Source: CAWFGS01 sp963815535 | GTDB lineage: Bacteria > Pseudomonadota > Alphaproteobacteria > Sphingomonadales > Sphingomonadaceae | Assembly (NCBI GenBank): GCA_963815535.1 | Contig: CAWFGS010000003.1 | Coordinates: forward strand, 310,001 to 374,000 | Direction: 5' to 3' | Length of the DNA stretch: 64,000 bases | Part shown: positions 1 to 8,997 of the stretch, one piece after another | Layout: each line of letters starts with the position of its first letter | Position numbering within the stretch: the stretch's first letter is position 1 | Translations under genes and position numbers: made by a program | Notes under the pieces: generated by a model | Seen by the model: the letters and a program-made list of their open reading frames with translations, nothing else | The model's database searches: none | What the model was told of the DNA's origin: nothing

Positions 1-2342
1 CCGATACGGGCGCAGGCAAGACGCTGGCGGGGTTTCTGCCCACTCTGGCGGCATTCTGCCCGTCGCGGCTGGATGGCGGCAAGGCGCCCGATACGCTCCA
101 CACCCTTTACGTTTCGCCGCTCAAGGCGCTGGCGCACGATGTGCAGCGCAATCTGGTCATCCCGGTGGAAGATATGGGCCTGCCCATGCGGATCGAAACG
201 CGTAGCGGCGATACCCCGTCCGACCGCAAGCGTCGCCAGCGCACGAAGCCGCCGCATGTGCTGATGACGACACCGGAATCGCTGTCGCTGCTGCTGTCCT
301 ATCCCGACAGTATCGACCTGTTCGCCGGGCTGAAACGGATCGTCATCGACGAGGTGCACGCCTTCGCCACCGGCAAGCGCGGCGATCTGCTGGCGCTGGC
401 ATTGTCCCGGTTGCAGGCGATCGCCCCCGATTTGCAGCGCGCCGCCCTGTCCGCCACGGTCGCACGCCCGGCGGCGTTTCAGGAATGGCTTGCGCCGTGG
501 GGCGATGTGGACAGCGTTGCTCTGGTCGAGGGGGAGGATGGCGCGCCCGCCGATGTCGAAATCCTGCTGCCGGAAGAGGAACGCGTGCCCTGGGGCGGCC
601 ATGCGGCGACCTGGGCGATCCCGCAACTATACGAACGGATCAAAGCGAATCGAACGACTTTGGTGTTCACCAACACGCGGTTTCTGGCCGAATATATCTT
701 CCAGCATCTGTGGGATGCGAACGAGGACAATCTGCCGATCGGCATTCATCACGGATCGCTGTCGCGCGAGGCGCGGCGCAAGGTGGAAGGGGCAATGGCG
801 CGCGGCGAACTGCGTGCGTTGGTGGCGACGGCCAGCCTCGATCTGGGGGTCGATTGGGGCGATATCGACTGTGTCGTGCAAATGGGCGCGCCCAAGGGAT
901 CGAGCCGCCTGTTGCAGCGCATCGGCCGCGCCAACCACCGGCTCGATCAGCGCAGCCGGGCTTTGCTGGTGCCGGGCAACCGGTTCGAATTTCTGGAAGC
1001 CATCGCGGCGAAGGAAGCGGTGGATGCGGGCCAGCGCGATGGGGAGGATTTCCGCAATGGCGGGCTGGACGTGCTGGCCCAGCATATCATGGGCTGTGCC
1101 TGCGCCGCGCCGTTTCGCGAGGACGCCATGCTGGCGGAAATCCGTTCCACTCTGTCCTACGCATGGGTGGACGATACGGCTTTCGCGCGCGTCCTGGAAT
1201 TCGTTGCGACCGGGGGATATTCCCTGCGCGCTTACGATCGGTTCAAGCGGATCACGCGCGATGTGGATGCAGGCGGCGTTGCAACCTGGCGGCTGACCCA
1301 TCCGCAGCTGGCGGCCAAGCACCGTTTGAACGCCGGAATCATCATCGATTCCGAAATGCTGAACGTGCGGTTCCGTAATGGCCGATCGCTGGGGAAGGTG
1401 GAGGAACGCTTTGCCGCGGCACTGTCGCCGGGCGATACGTTCTCTTTTGCCGGGACCAGTCTGGAAGTCGAACAGCTGAAGGATATGGAGGTGGTCGTGC
1501 GCGCGACCACCAGGGCGGCGATGATCCCATCCTATGGCGGAACGCGATTGTCGCTGACCACCCATTTGGCGGAGCGGGTGCGCGAAATGCTGGTCGATCG
1601 CGGCGGCTGGGCGCGCTTCCCCGACGATGTGCGCGAATGGCTGGAAATGCAGGACTGGCGCAGCCGATTGCCCGGCCCGGACGAATTGCTGGTGGAAAGT
1701 TTCCCGCACGGCAAACGGCAGTTTACCGTCTATTACACCTATATCGGGTGGAACGGCAATCAGTCGCTGGGGATGCTGATCACCAAACGGATGGAGGATC
1801 GCGGGTTGCAGCCGTTGGGCTTCAACGCGAACGATTACTGTCTGGCGGTGTGGTCGTTGAAACCGGTGACCGATCCGGGGCCGCTGCTGTCGCCGGATAT
1901 TCTGCAGGACGAATTCGTCGACTGGGTGCAGGATTCCCATCTGTTGCGCCGCGCCTTCCGGGAAGTCGCCGTGATCGGCGGGCTGGTGGATCGCCAGCAG
2001 CCGGGAAAACGCAAGACGGGCAAGCAGGTGACGTTTTCGACCGATCTGATCTACGACGTGCTGCGGAAATACGAACCCGATCACGTTTTGATCGAGGCGG
2101 CATGGGCCGATGCGCGGGCGTCCATGACGGAGATCGGGCGGCTGGGCGATGTGCTGGACGTTGCGGCGGAACAGCTGGTCCATGTCGAGCTGGACCGGGT
2201 CAGCCCGATGGCGGTGCCGATCATGGTGCTGATCGGTCGCGAAAATATCCCGCAAGGGTCGGCGGATGACGAGCTGCTGGTCGAAGCCGAGGGTCTGGCC
2301 GCACAGGCCATGCGCCCGGACGATCCGCTGGATATCGCCTAA
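1..2342 (+). CDS. Ligase-associated DEXH-box DNA helicase (Lhr-like), 5' end missing
   Basis: Superfamily 2 helicase of the Lhr-like type that in many proteobacteria is encoded beside an ATP-dependent DNA ligase and a nuclease and is thought to act in DNA repair. The frame is open from base 3, so the true start lies upstream; 779 residues are visible, close to full family length. The window begins inside the Walker A motif (TGAGKT), followed by TTPESLSLLL, the Walker B-like box DEVH near nt 350, SATVARP, and a second RecA domain with VATASLDLGVDWGDID and QRIGRANH. The long C-terminal part fits the family's winged-helix and Lhr-specific domains. The partner ligase and nuclease, if present, are outside the window. 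Frame is intact; identification is confident, role is from family knowledge. Confidence 0.9.
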   Translation, partial: DTGAGKTLAGFLPTLAAFCPSRLDGGKAPDTLHTLYVSPLKALAHDVQRNLVIPVEDMGLPMRIETRSGDTPSDRKRRQRTKPPHVLMTTPESLSLLLSYPDSIDLFAGLKRIVIDEVHAFATGKRGDLLALALSRLQAIAPDLQRAALSATVARPAAFQEWLAPWGDVDSVALVEGEDGAPADVEILLPEEERVPWGGHAATWAIPQLYERIKANRTTLVFTNTRFLAEYIFQHLWDANEDNLPIGIHHGSLSREARRKVEGAMARGELRALVATASLDLGVDWGDIDCVVQMGAPKGSSRLLQRIGRANHRLDQRSRALLVPGNRFEFLEAIAAKEAVDAGQRDGEDFRNGGLDVLAQHIMGCACAAPFREDAMLAEIRSTLSYAWVDDTAFARVLEFVATGGYSLRAYDRFKRITRDVDAGGVATWRLTHPQLAAKHRLNAGIIIDSEMLNVRFRNGRSLGKVEERFAAALSPGDTFSFAGTSLEVEQLKDMEVVVRATTRAAMIPSYGGTRLSLTTHLAERVREMLVDRGGWARFPDDVREWLEMQDWRSRLPGPDELLVESFPHGKRQFTVYYTYIGWNGNQSLGMLITKRMEDRGLQPLGFNANDYCLAVWSLKPVTDPGPLLSPDILQDEFVDWVQDSHLLRRAFREVAVIGGLVDRQQPGKRKTGKQVTFSTDLIYDVLRKYEPDHVLIEAAWADARASMTEIGRLGDVLDVAAEQLVHVELDRVSPMAVPIMVLIGRENIPQGSADDELLVEAEGLAAQAMRPDDPLDIA

Positions 2343-2383
2343 CTTCGGTCGCGGGTGGCGGCTGACACCGAACGGGGCATACG

Positions 2384-2410
2384 AAAAAGGGGCGGATCGC
2401 TCCGCCCCTT
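2384..2410 (-). terminator. Rho-independent terminator of the tonB-exbBD operon
   Basis: An 8-bp perfect stem (2389-2396 with 2401-2408, TCGC loop) is followed, on the minus strand, by five T residues (complement of 2384-2388). It lies 32 bases past the stop of the last exbD gene. The helicase gene ends 42 bases before it on the other strand. Confidence 0.85.
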
Positions 2411-2441
2411 CCGGTATTCATCTGATACGGAGCGAGCGCGG

Positions 2442-2879
2442 TTAGCTGCCTGCCGAGAATGTCCGGTACTTTTCGTTGCCGACGAAACCGAACTTGGTCA
2501 CGCCCGACCCCTTGATGATGTTCAGCACGTCCGCCGACAGCTGATAGCTGGCGAGCGCTTCGGGTTCGAACTGCAATTCGGGCTCCGGATCGATCTGCAT
2601 CGACTGTTGCAGCAGGGTTACCAGTTGACCCTGATCGATCGCATCTCCGTTCCACAGGATTTGATCGTCCTGCGTCAGAACCAACTTGTTCTTGATCGGT
2701 TCGACGATGATATCCTGCGGCGTGTCGTTCGGTGCCGGCAAATCGATATTGGTCGAATGCGTCGCCACCGGAATGGTGATGATGAACATGATGAGCAACA
2801 CGAGCAGCACGTCGATCAACGGCGTGGTGTTCATGTCCATCATCGGGCTGCCGTCGTCCTTGCCGCCTGACATCGCCAT
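2442..2879 (-). CDS. exbD: ExbD/TolR-family biopolymer transport protein (second copy)
   Basis: Inner-membrane subunit of the proton-driven TonB energising complex. The 145-residue protein has a short cytoplasmic N-terminus (MDMNTTPLIDVLLVLLIMFI) carrying the conserved Asp at the start of the single membrane helix, then a periplasmic domain. It is the last gene of a minus-strand operon, 74 bases after a longer exbD paralogue. Tandem exbD genes are common in sphingomonads and xanthomonads, where one copy may be specialised. The periplasmic part differs strongly from the first copy, so this is not a recent duplication. Start is ATG at 2879, preceded on the minus strand by an AGGAG-like site. 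Confidence 0.9.
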   Translation of the reverse strand: MAMSGGKDDGSPMMDMNTTPLIDVLLVLLIMFIITIPVATHSTNIDLPAPNDTPQDIIVEPIKNKLVLTQDDQILWNGDAIDQGQLVTLLQQSMQIDPEPELQFEPEALASYQLSADVLNIIKGSGVTKFGFVGNEKYRTFSAGS

Positions 2880-2953
2880 TAGGGTTTACTCCTGCTTGAT
2901 TGCTGTTCGTTCCGGTCGCCGTGCGGCGAACCGGAACTGTAAGTCGGTCGATC

Positions 2954-3490
2954 TTATGGTTCGACCGGGTTGGAAATGAAACCGACGGTGGGATAACCTG
3001 CCGCCTGCACGTTGTAGATGGCACCGGCCACGCACTGCCAGGGCGCTTCCACGTCGGCGCGGATGTGAACCTGCGGGATCAGTTCGGGTTCGGACATCAG
3101 AACTTCCGCCCCGCCTGCACGCTGCACGATGGCGTCCAGCCGTTCGAACGCCTGATCGTACAGCTCTTCGGACGATACGGGCGTCACATTGTTGAAATAC
3201 ACACGGCATTCGCCCTCGCGAATGGCGCCGGTAAAGCCCGTGTCGCCGCCCGCCTGACCGGTTCGGCCCGCAGCATCGGTCGTGCTGACCGTGAGCAACA
3301 GGTTTTCGACCTTGTCTTCCGATTCGGTCGACGGGATGACCGGAATGGTCAGTTCTTCGATCGACTGGATCGCAACCGGAATCGCAATCAGGAAGATGAT
3401 CAACAGCACCAGCATGACGTCCACCAAGGGGGTCGTGTTGATGTCGGACATCGGTGTTTCACCACCGCCGCCTCCCGCTGAAATCGCCAT
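2954..3490 (-). CDS. exbD: ExbD/TolR-family biopolymer transport protein (first copy)
   Basis: 178-residue ExbD homologue. The N-terminus is Gly-rich (GGGGGE) followed by MSDINTTPLVDVMLVLLIIF, with the proton-pathway Asp at the head of the membrane helix, then a periplasmic domain longer than usual with two Cys residues (around residues 112 and 154) that could form a disulfide; the second copy has none there. It sits between exbB and the shorter exbD. Together with ExbB and TonB it should transduce proton-motive force to outer-membrane TonB-dependent receptors. Family assignment is secure; which receptors it serves cannot be told. Confidence 0.9.
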   Translation of the reverse strand: MAISAGGGGGETPMSDINTTPLVDVMLVLLIIFLIAIPVAIQSIEELTIPVIPSTESEDKVENLLLTVSTTDAAGRTGQAGGDTGFTGAIREGECRVYFNNVTPVSSEELYDQAFERLDAIVQRAGGAEVLMSEPELIPQVHIRADVEAPWQCVAGAIYNVQAAGYPTVGFISNPVEP

Positions 3491-3607
3491 ACCTAAATCC
3501 TATTCGTTATCTGCGACAAACGCTGAGGCGCGTTGGCCGAATATCAAATGGGCGGGGGTGCCGTGCCGTCGCATCGGCACCCCTGTTCCCAATTTACGCC
3601 GCTACGA

Positions 3608-4420
3608 TCAAAGCTTCTTCGTCGGCGTTGGCGTCACGCCGGGCTTCGACACTGGCGAACCGGCCTTGCCGGCTGGCGTTGCGACGGGGCGCGATGGCGC
3701 TGCAGTCGAAGTGACGTAAGCAGGCTTGACCGAACCTTTCGAATTCAGGTTGGCGAGCAGATCGGTCGAGAAACCGGACAGCTTTTCGGCGATACGACGG
3801 TTGCGGCTCTGCAACCAGTTATAGGCAAGCACGGCGGGCACGGCGACCAGCAGACCGATGGCGGTCATGATCAGCGCTTCACCCACGGGGCCGGCAACCT
3901 TGTCGATCGACGCCGAACCAGACAGGCCGATGGCGATCAGGGCGCGATAGATGCCGATAACCGTACCGAGCAGACCGATGAACGGCGAAGTCGCGCCCAC
4001 CGATGCGAGGAAGGGCAGACCGCCGGCGAGGCGGGCATTGATCGAATCTTCGGACCGGGCCAGCGAACCGTGCAGATAATCGTGCTGTTCGGTGGTGTCG
4101 GTCATCTTGCCATGCTGTTCGTCGGCGGTGAGAACGTCGTCCACCAGCTGACGCCATGCGCTGTTCTTTTCCAGCTTGGTCGAACCTTCGCGCAGCGAAC
4201 CGGCTTTCCAAAAGCTCTGCTGAACGGCCTTGTACTGCTTGTTGATCTTCGCCTGTTCCAGCAACTTGGTAATCAGGATGTAGAACGAACCGATCGACAT
4301 GATGACCAGCACGATGAAGATCGAATAGGCGATAACTCCGCCCTGGTTCAAAGCTTCCCAGAAGCCGAAGGCATTTTCCGGGGCTGCTTCACCGGCAGCG
4401 GCTAGAAGTTCCATTTGCAT
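3608..4420 (-). CDS. exbB: ExbB/TolQ/MotA-family proton channel protein
   Basis: Inner-membrane proton-channel scaffold that forms a complex with ExbD and energises TonB. Of 270 residues, three membrane segments are visible: about residues 28-50, and a pair near 145-165 and 183-205 (GATSPFIGLLGTVIGIYRAL and AIGLLVAVPAVLAYNW), the typical MotA/TolQ/ExbB layout. The last about 45 residues are an unusual low-complexity Ala/Pro/Thr/Lys-rich tail ending in TPTPTKKL; the family normally ends soon after the last helix region. The minus-strand start ATG at 4420 has an AGGAC-type ribosome site about 10 bases upstream. Second gene of the operon. Confidence 0.9.
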   Translation of the reverse strand: MQMELLAAAGEAAPENAFGFWEALNQGGVIAYSIFIVLVIMSIGSFYILITKLLEQAKINKQYKAVQQSFWKAGSLREGSTKLEKNSAWRQLVDDVLTADEQHGKMTDTTEQHDYLHGSLARSEDSINARLAGGLPFLASVGATSPFIGLLGTVIGIYRALIAIGLSGSASIDKVAGPVGEALIMTAIGLLVAVPAVLAYNWLQSRNRRIAEKLSGFSTDLLANLNSKGSVKPAYVTSTAAPSRPVATPAGKAGSPVSKPGVTPTPTKKL

Positions 4421-4488
4421 TGCGAGGTGTCCTCTTCAAAAAATAATCTGTGTTGTACCGGCGCCCACTGGGACCAGCATTGGTGGGT

Positions 4489-5196
4489 TTAATCCGGTAT
4501 CTGGTAGTTGATTGCCTGCGTCGTGGTTGCGGAAATTGCATTGCCCGCAGCGTTGAGCGCCGGCCTGTAGCGCGCATAACGCTGCATTCCGCGACAGGCC
4601 GCGTCGTCCAGCGTACTTGACCCTGACGACCCCGACACGCTGCAGGATTCGACACGACCGTTCGTGCCGACGGTAATCCGCATGCGAACGATGCCTTCTT
4701 CCCCGCTACGCAAGGCACGCGATGGGTAGTCGGACTGAATCTGTCCAGCCCAGCGGCCTGCATTGTCGGGTTGTACGCCGCGTGCCTGCGATGGTGCGGG
4801 CGGTGGCGGTGGCGGAGGCGGTGGCGGCGCCGGTGGCGGCACGGGGCGACCGATCGGGGCCGGCGGCGGAATGATCCGCGCTGGCGGCGCCGGCGGCGGA
4901 ATGGTCTGCTGCGTACGGATATCCGGTGGACGCGTGTTGATCTGCACCGGCGGCGCTGGCGCGACGGGCGGTGGCGGTGCGGTATTTTCTTCGGGTGGGG
5001 GCGGCGGCGGCTCATCCTCCGGCTCCGGCGGTGGCGGTTCGTCGATATCCACTGTCGTTACGCGTTCGACCACATTGGTCACGGCCTGATAGGCCAATCC
5101 CGTGACGAGTGCGTAGCCGACGAGCAAATGGATTAGCGCCACGATAATAATGGCGACAATCTTGTTACCGCTCATCTGTTGGTCAGCATAGGCCAT
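4489..5196 (-). CDS. tonB: TonB-family energy transducer
   Basis: Links the ExbB/ExbD proton engine to outer-membrane receptors. The 235-residue protein has an N-terminal signal anchor (IVAIIIVALIHLLVGYALV, about residues 13-31), a long Pro-rich periplasmic linker (residues about 55-140, with EPPPPEPEDEPPPPPPEE and a run of 10 prolines) and a C-terminal TonB domain containing YPSRALRSGEEGIVRMRITV and a conserved YRPALN. Cys residues in the C-terminal domain fit the sphingomonad TonB type. It is first in the minus-strand operon; a 68-base gap separates it from exbB. The Gly-rich frame on the opposite strand is only the shadow of the Pro-rich linker. Confidence 0.9.
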   Translation of the reverse strand: MAYADQQMSGNKIVAIIIVALIHLLVGYALVTGLAYQAVTNVVERVTTVDIDEPPPPEPEDEPPPPPPEENTAPPPPVAPAPPVQINTRPPDIRTQQTIPPPAPPARIIPPPAPIGRPVPPPAPPPPPPPPPPAPSQARGVQPDNAGRWAGQIQSDYPSRALRSGEEGIVRMRITVGTNGRVESCSVSGSSGSSTLDDAACRGMQRYARYRPALNAAGNAISATTTQAINYQIPD

Positions 5197-5557
5197 TCAG
5201 GTGCATCACTCCATCAATTCATACCGGGTGTTACCGGCATCGGACGCCAACTGCGGACCTTGTTTCGACCCGTCGCGACGTCATTCCATGTTCCGTCTGC
5301 CAGAATGCCGCATAAAAAGACAAGTGCCTTTCTGTGGATCGACCGGCAATCGGCCATCGTTCGGGGGATATCGTTCGGTTCCCCCCGTTCGAGCGGCAGT
5401 CTTTACCTTTCCTAAACCCTGGCTGCAAACCCTTTATCGGTTAAGGGGGAATTCACGGGGTGAGGCGTTGGATGCAATCCGACCCTATCCGGTATGAATA
5501 CGAACGACGATGCGCCACGTTCGATCATTGCCGAATCACAGTGCGGAGTTTTCTTGG
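5197..5557. other. Divergent intergenic region between tonB and an exported-protein gene
   Basis: About 360 bases that should hold the promoters of the minus-strand tonB operon and of the plus-strand exported protein. I see no convincing sigma70 pair, Fur-like box, RNA gene or repeat. An AAAAAGACAAG-like A-rich patch lies near 5315. Short open frames here have no ribosome site or recognisable product. Confidence 0.4.
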
Positions 5558-6430
5558 ATGTTCAGCAAACCGGCCCCCACCATTGCAATTATTGCCGCCG
5601 CCACGATGTCGGTCGCGTGTTCGCCGGTGATGGCGCAAGTCGATTCGCGCGTCGGCGTGCCTGCACAGACCGGACCTCAACAGGCGGGACCGACCTTTGC
5701 CGATCTGGCCGATCTGTCCCAGACCGCCGAACTGGTTATCCGCGCCGAAATCCGCAAACAGACCACGCTTGCCCCCGAACGCGCGCCGGGCCTCGCGCCG
5801 GGTTTCGCGCGATTGTATATCGAAGCGCGCACATCGGGTTTGATTGCAGGCTCCGTCCCCGTGGGCGAGGAAATCCGCTATCTGGTGGATGTTCCGCTGA
5901 CCGCGCGGGGCAAAGCGCCCAAGCTTCGCAAGGCGCAAGTGATCCTGTTCGGCCTGCCGGTGCCGGGGCGCAGCGGCGAATTGCAGCTGGTCGGCAAGGG
6001 CGGCCAGCAGATCTGGTCGCAGGGGTTGGAAGATCGCCTGCGGCCCATCCTCGCCGAAATGGTCGCGCGCGACGCGCCGCCGGTGGTGACGGGCGTGCGC
6101 GATGCGCTGTCGGTGGAAGGCAATCTGGACGGCGAATCCGAAACGCAATTGTTCCTCGATACCCAGGGGGACGGCCCGGTTTCGGTCACCATCGTACGCC
6201 GTCCCGGCATGGCACCGAACTGGGGCGTGTCGTGGACCGAGATCGTCGATCAGTCGGCCCGCGCGCCGGCCCGCGATACGCTGGAATGGTATCGCCTCGC
6301 CTGTTTTCTGCCGGCGCAGCTGCCCGGTGCCGCCAATCTGTCGCGCGATCCGCAATCGCGGGCGCGTGCGGATGCCGATTACGATTTCGTAATGCGGGAA
6401 TTGGGCAGCTGCCCGCGCACTTTGGGGTAA
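5558..6430 (+). CDS. Conserved hypothetical exported protein
   Basis: Not recognised. The start chosen is ATG at 5558 because a GGAG site lies 9 bases upstream (5545-5548) and it begins exactly at a typical signal peptide (MFSKPAPTIAIIAAATMSVA, cleavage near AQVDS). The mature 260-residue protein is soluble, mixed alpha/beta in appearance, with no membrane helix after the signal, and ends with two Cys residues (around residues 263 and 285). Its segments on resistance to change such as FGLPVPGRSGELQLVG suggest a periplasmic protein widely conserved in sphingomonads, but I can give no function. It stands alone between the divergent tonB operon and the thioesterase gene. Confidence 0.6.
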   Translation: MFSKPAPTIAIIAAATMSVACSPVMAQVDSRVGVPAQTGPQQAGPTFADLADLSQTAELVIRAEIRKQTTLAPERAPGLAPGFARLYIEARTSGLIAGSVPVGEEIRYLVDVPLTARGKAPKLRKAQVILFGLPVPGRSGELQLVGKGGQQIWSQGLEDRLRPILAEMVARDAPPVVTGVRDALSVEGNLDGESETQLFLDTQGDGPVSVTIVRRPGMAPNWGVSWTEIVDQSARAPARDTLEWYRLACFLPAQLPGAANLSRDPQSRARADADYDFVMRELGSCPRTLG

Positions 6431-6491
6431 TCCGCACCAGGCGAACCTTATTTCCGTTCCCAATCGCCGCCGCCTGCGGCAAAGGGCGCGG

Positions 6492-6941
6492 ATGAACACA
6501 CCCCACACCCACCGTTTTCGCGTCCGTTATGCAGAGGTGGACGCGCAAGGCGTCGTCTTCAATTCTCGCTATCTCGAATATGCCGATCTGCTGGTGACGG
6601 AACTGTTCCGCAAGCTGGGGCTGCATTTCGGCGGCGACAGTGCGCTGGAATTCCACGTCGCCCGCGCGCAGGTGGATTACCACAGTCCGCTGGCGCTGGA
6701 CGAGGAGGTGGAGGGGCGCATCTGGGTGCGGCGTATCGGCACGACCAGCGTCACGATCGCGGCGACATTGCACGGCGCGGGCGACGATCTGGACGACGGC
6801 CCGCGCACCAGCATGGAACTGGTGCAGGTGCATGTCGATCTGGCCACCGGAAAGCCGCAACCATTGCCGTCCACTACGCGGACCATCCTGCAGGTCGCGA
6901 CGATCGACGGCGACAGCGGTGGCGACGGGAGACGGTCGTGA
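6492..6941 (+). CDS. Acyl-CoA thioesterase, 4HBT/YbgC hot-dog family
   Basis: Hot-dog fold thioesterase that hydrolyses acyl-CoA thioesters. At residues 11-27 it shows the YbgC/4HBT signature RYAEVDAQGVVFNSRYLEY, with the catalytic Asp in AEVDAQG. Length (149 aa) fits the family, with a slightly long acidic/Gly C-terminus. Its stop codon overlaps the GTG start of homoserine dehydrogenase (GTGA), so the two are translationally coupled. The substrate cannot be inferred; the short Tol-Pal-associated ybgC context is absent here. Confidence 0.8.
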   Translation: MNTPHTHRFRVRYAEVDAQGVVFNSRYLEYADLLVTELFRKLGLHFGGDSALEFHVARAQVDYHSPLALDEEVEGRIWVRRIGTTSVTIAATLHGAGDDLDDGPRTSMELVQVHVDLATGKPQPLPSTTRTILQVATIDGDSGGDGRRS

Positions 6942-8323
6942 CGATGCCTGATCATGCGAGGTCCGATCATCGGGGCGAAACGAACGATCTGCCCGTATTG
7001 CGGATCGGACTGGCCGGTCTTGGCACCGTCGGTGTCGGCGTCATCGAATTGCTGGCGAAGAACGGCGATCTGATCGCAGCGCGGACGGGCAACCGTTTCG
7101 CCATCACCGCCGTCAGCGCGCGCGACCGGAACCGCGATCGCGGCGTCGATCTGGAGGGCTATGCCTGGGAAGACGACATGACCGCGCTCGCCGCGCGCGA
7201 CGATGTGGATGTGGTGGTGGAACTGGTCGGTGGATCCGACGGCCCGGCATTGGCGCTGACCCGCGCGGCCCTGACGGCGGGCAAACATTGCGTTACCGCG
7301 AACAAGGCGATGGTCGCCCATCATGGTATGGAACTGGCCGAACTGGCCGGGAAGAGCGGCGCGGCCTTCGCTTTCGAAGCGGCAGTGGCAGGCGGCATTC
7401 CGGTGGTGAAGGGCCTGCGCGAAGGGGCGGCGGCGAACGATATCAGCCGCATCTACGGCATCCTCAACGGCACATGCAATTATATCCTGTCGACGATGGA
7501 GGACACCGGCGCGAGCTTCGGCGACGTGCTGGCGGAGGCGCAGAGTCTGGGTTTTGCCGAAGCCGATCCGACCTTCGATATCGAGGGGGTCGATGCCGCG
7601 CACAAGCTGGCGATCATGGCGGCGCTGTGTTTCGGCGCGCGGATAGATTTCGACGCGGTGCGCTGCACGGGAATTACCGCCGTGCGCGCCGCCGATATCG
7701 CCCAGGCGGAGGCGTTGGGTTTCGTTATCCGCCTGATCGGGATGGCCGATCTGGATGGGGGCTCGGAAGGGCGCGCGGACGGCGACGCGGAAGACGGCGG
7801 CACGCAAATGCTACAGCGCGTGCGGCCCTGCCTCGTGCCCAAGGATCATCCGCTCGCCCATGTCGATGGGGCCACCAATGCGGTTGTCGCGGAAGGCAAT
7901 TTTTCCGGTCGCCTGCTGTTCCAGGGCGCAGGCGCGGGCGATGGACCGACGGCCAGCGCCGTCGTCGCCGATCTGATCGACATTGCGCGCGGCCTGCGGA
8001 TGGAGCCGTTCGCGCTGCCGGTGGCGGAATTGAAGACGCTGGCTTGCGCCGATCCGGGCCACCGGGTCGGGCGCAATTATCTGCGCTTCACGGTGAACGA
8101 CCGCCCCGGCGTTCTGGCGGAAATCACCGCCGCGATGCGCGATGCGGGCGTATCGATCGAAAGCCTGATCCAGCGCGGACGATCCGCCGATGGCGGCGAA
8201 GTGCTGGTCGCGCTGGTCACGCATGAGGGGGCGGAAGGCGCGGTGGACGAGGCGCTGCGCCTGCTCGACGGGTCCGACAGCCTGACCGATGCGCCGCTGG
8301 TGATGCCCATCCTGCGGACGTAG
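6938..8323 (+). CDS. hom: Homoserine dehydrogenase
   Basis: Reduces aspartate semialdehyde to homoserine, the branch point to threonine, methionine and isoleucine; cytoplasmic. The 461-residue protein has an N-terminal Rossmann motif (GLAGLGTVGVGV, about residue 25), the catalytic region with NGTCNYIL and FDIEGVDAAHKLAI, and a C-terminal ACT domain (from about residue 370, RPGVLAEITAAM) typical of feedback-regulated enzymes. A stretch of about 20 acidic/Gly residues near residue 275 is an insertion relative to most homologues. Start is GTG 6938 overlapping the previous stop; ATG 6944 is an alternative two codons on. Confidence 0.95.
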   Translation: MTMPDHARSDHRGETNDLPVLRIGLAGLGTVGVGVIELLAKNGDLIAARTGNRFAITAVSARDRNRDRGVDLEGYAWEDDMTALAARDDVDVVVELVGGSDGPALALTRAALTAGKHCVTANKAMVAHHGMELAELAGKSGAAFAFEAAVAGGIPVVKGLREGAAANDISRIYGILNGTCNYILSTMEDTGASFGDVLAEAQSLGFAEADPTFDIEGVDAAHKLAIMAALCFGARIDFDAVRCTGITAVRAADIAQAEALGFVIRLIGMADLDGGSEGRADGDAEDGGTQMLQRVRPCLVPKDHPLAHVDGATNAVVAEGNFSGRLLFQGAGAGDGPTASAVVADLIDIARGLRMEPFALPVAELKTLACADPGHRVGRNYLRFTVNDRPGVLAEITAAMRDAGVSIESLIQRGRSADGGEVLVALVTHEGAEGAVDEALRLLDGSDSLTDAPLVMPILRT

Positions 8324-8327
8324 CGCG

Positions 8328-8912
8328 TTATCCTTCGGGATCGGGCGCAGGGCGTATGCCGGGTTGAGCGCCCGGTTGTTCATCGGGGCGTGCGTTCGGC
8401 CGCGGAGGCAGGCCCAGTTCGGCTTCGTATTGCGCGCGGTTTCCGTCGCCGATCGGGGCCAGTCCACGCGCGATCCGGTCGGCATCCGATCCCGGCGGCG
8501 CTTGGGGCAAAGCCTCGACATCGATGATGATCGCGAGCGGTGGTGGGCAGGGCGGAATGAAACAACTGCGCGCCGCCACCGCCCCGTGATTGGCAATGCC
8601 GAACAATTCGGGCGCCTGGGGGTCGTTTGCGAATTTGGTCGCTTCGGCATAGGCATCCTCCGCCGCGCCGTCGCTTCGGATGCGGAACTGCGATTGATCG
8701 ATCCGGCGGCGGCATACGACGATGACGTTTTCGGTCGTCGGCAGGTTCGCGTCGCCGCAATCTTCGACCGGTGGCGGCGGGCCGAGCCGTTCGGCGGCAG
8801 TGGCGAGCGCCTGTTCCGCGCTCGGCCCCGGATCGCCGCCTTGTGCTATTGCCGGCGTGGAAAGGCACAGGACGGCAAGCATCAGGCAGCACGGCATCAG
8901 CTTGCTCGACAT
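8328..8912 (-). CDS. Hypothetical exported Pro-rich protein
   Basis: Not recognised. The 194-residue product starts with a signal peptide (MLAVLCLSTPAIAQGG, cleavage after AIA) and has a Cys-containing middle (EDCGDANLP, VVCRRR, SCFIPPC) and a Pro/Gly/Asp-rich C-terminal quarter that looks disordered. It lies on the minus strand between hom and glpX, which are neighbours in many sphingomonads. Four Cys residues could make two disulfides in the periplasm. Frame is intact with family-like codon use. Confidence 0.6.
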   Translation of the reverse strand: MSSKLMPCCLMLAVLCLSTPAIAQGGDPGPSAEQALATAAERLGPPPPVEDCGDANLPTTENVIVVCRRRIDQSQFRIRSDGAAEDAYAEATKFANDPQAPELFGIANHGAVAARSCFIPPCPPPLAIIIDVEALPQAPPGSDADRIARGLAPIGDGNRAQYEAELGLPPRPNARPDEQPGAQPGIRPAPDPEG

Positions 8913-8997
8913 CCGCCCCTCCCATGTTTAAGCGCAGCACCGACGCCTCCACGGCCCGCTTGCCCTGCCCACCAGCCCTTGAAGGACTGAACTTTCA

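Noticed and set aside
627..2255. Long minus-strand frame opposite the helicase
   Set aside because: Arg/Gln/His-rich composition and no motif or ribosome site; a shadow of a high-GC gene.
4763..5089. Gly-rich plus-strand frame
   Set aside because: Complement of the TonB Pro-rich linker.
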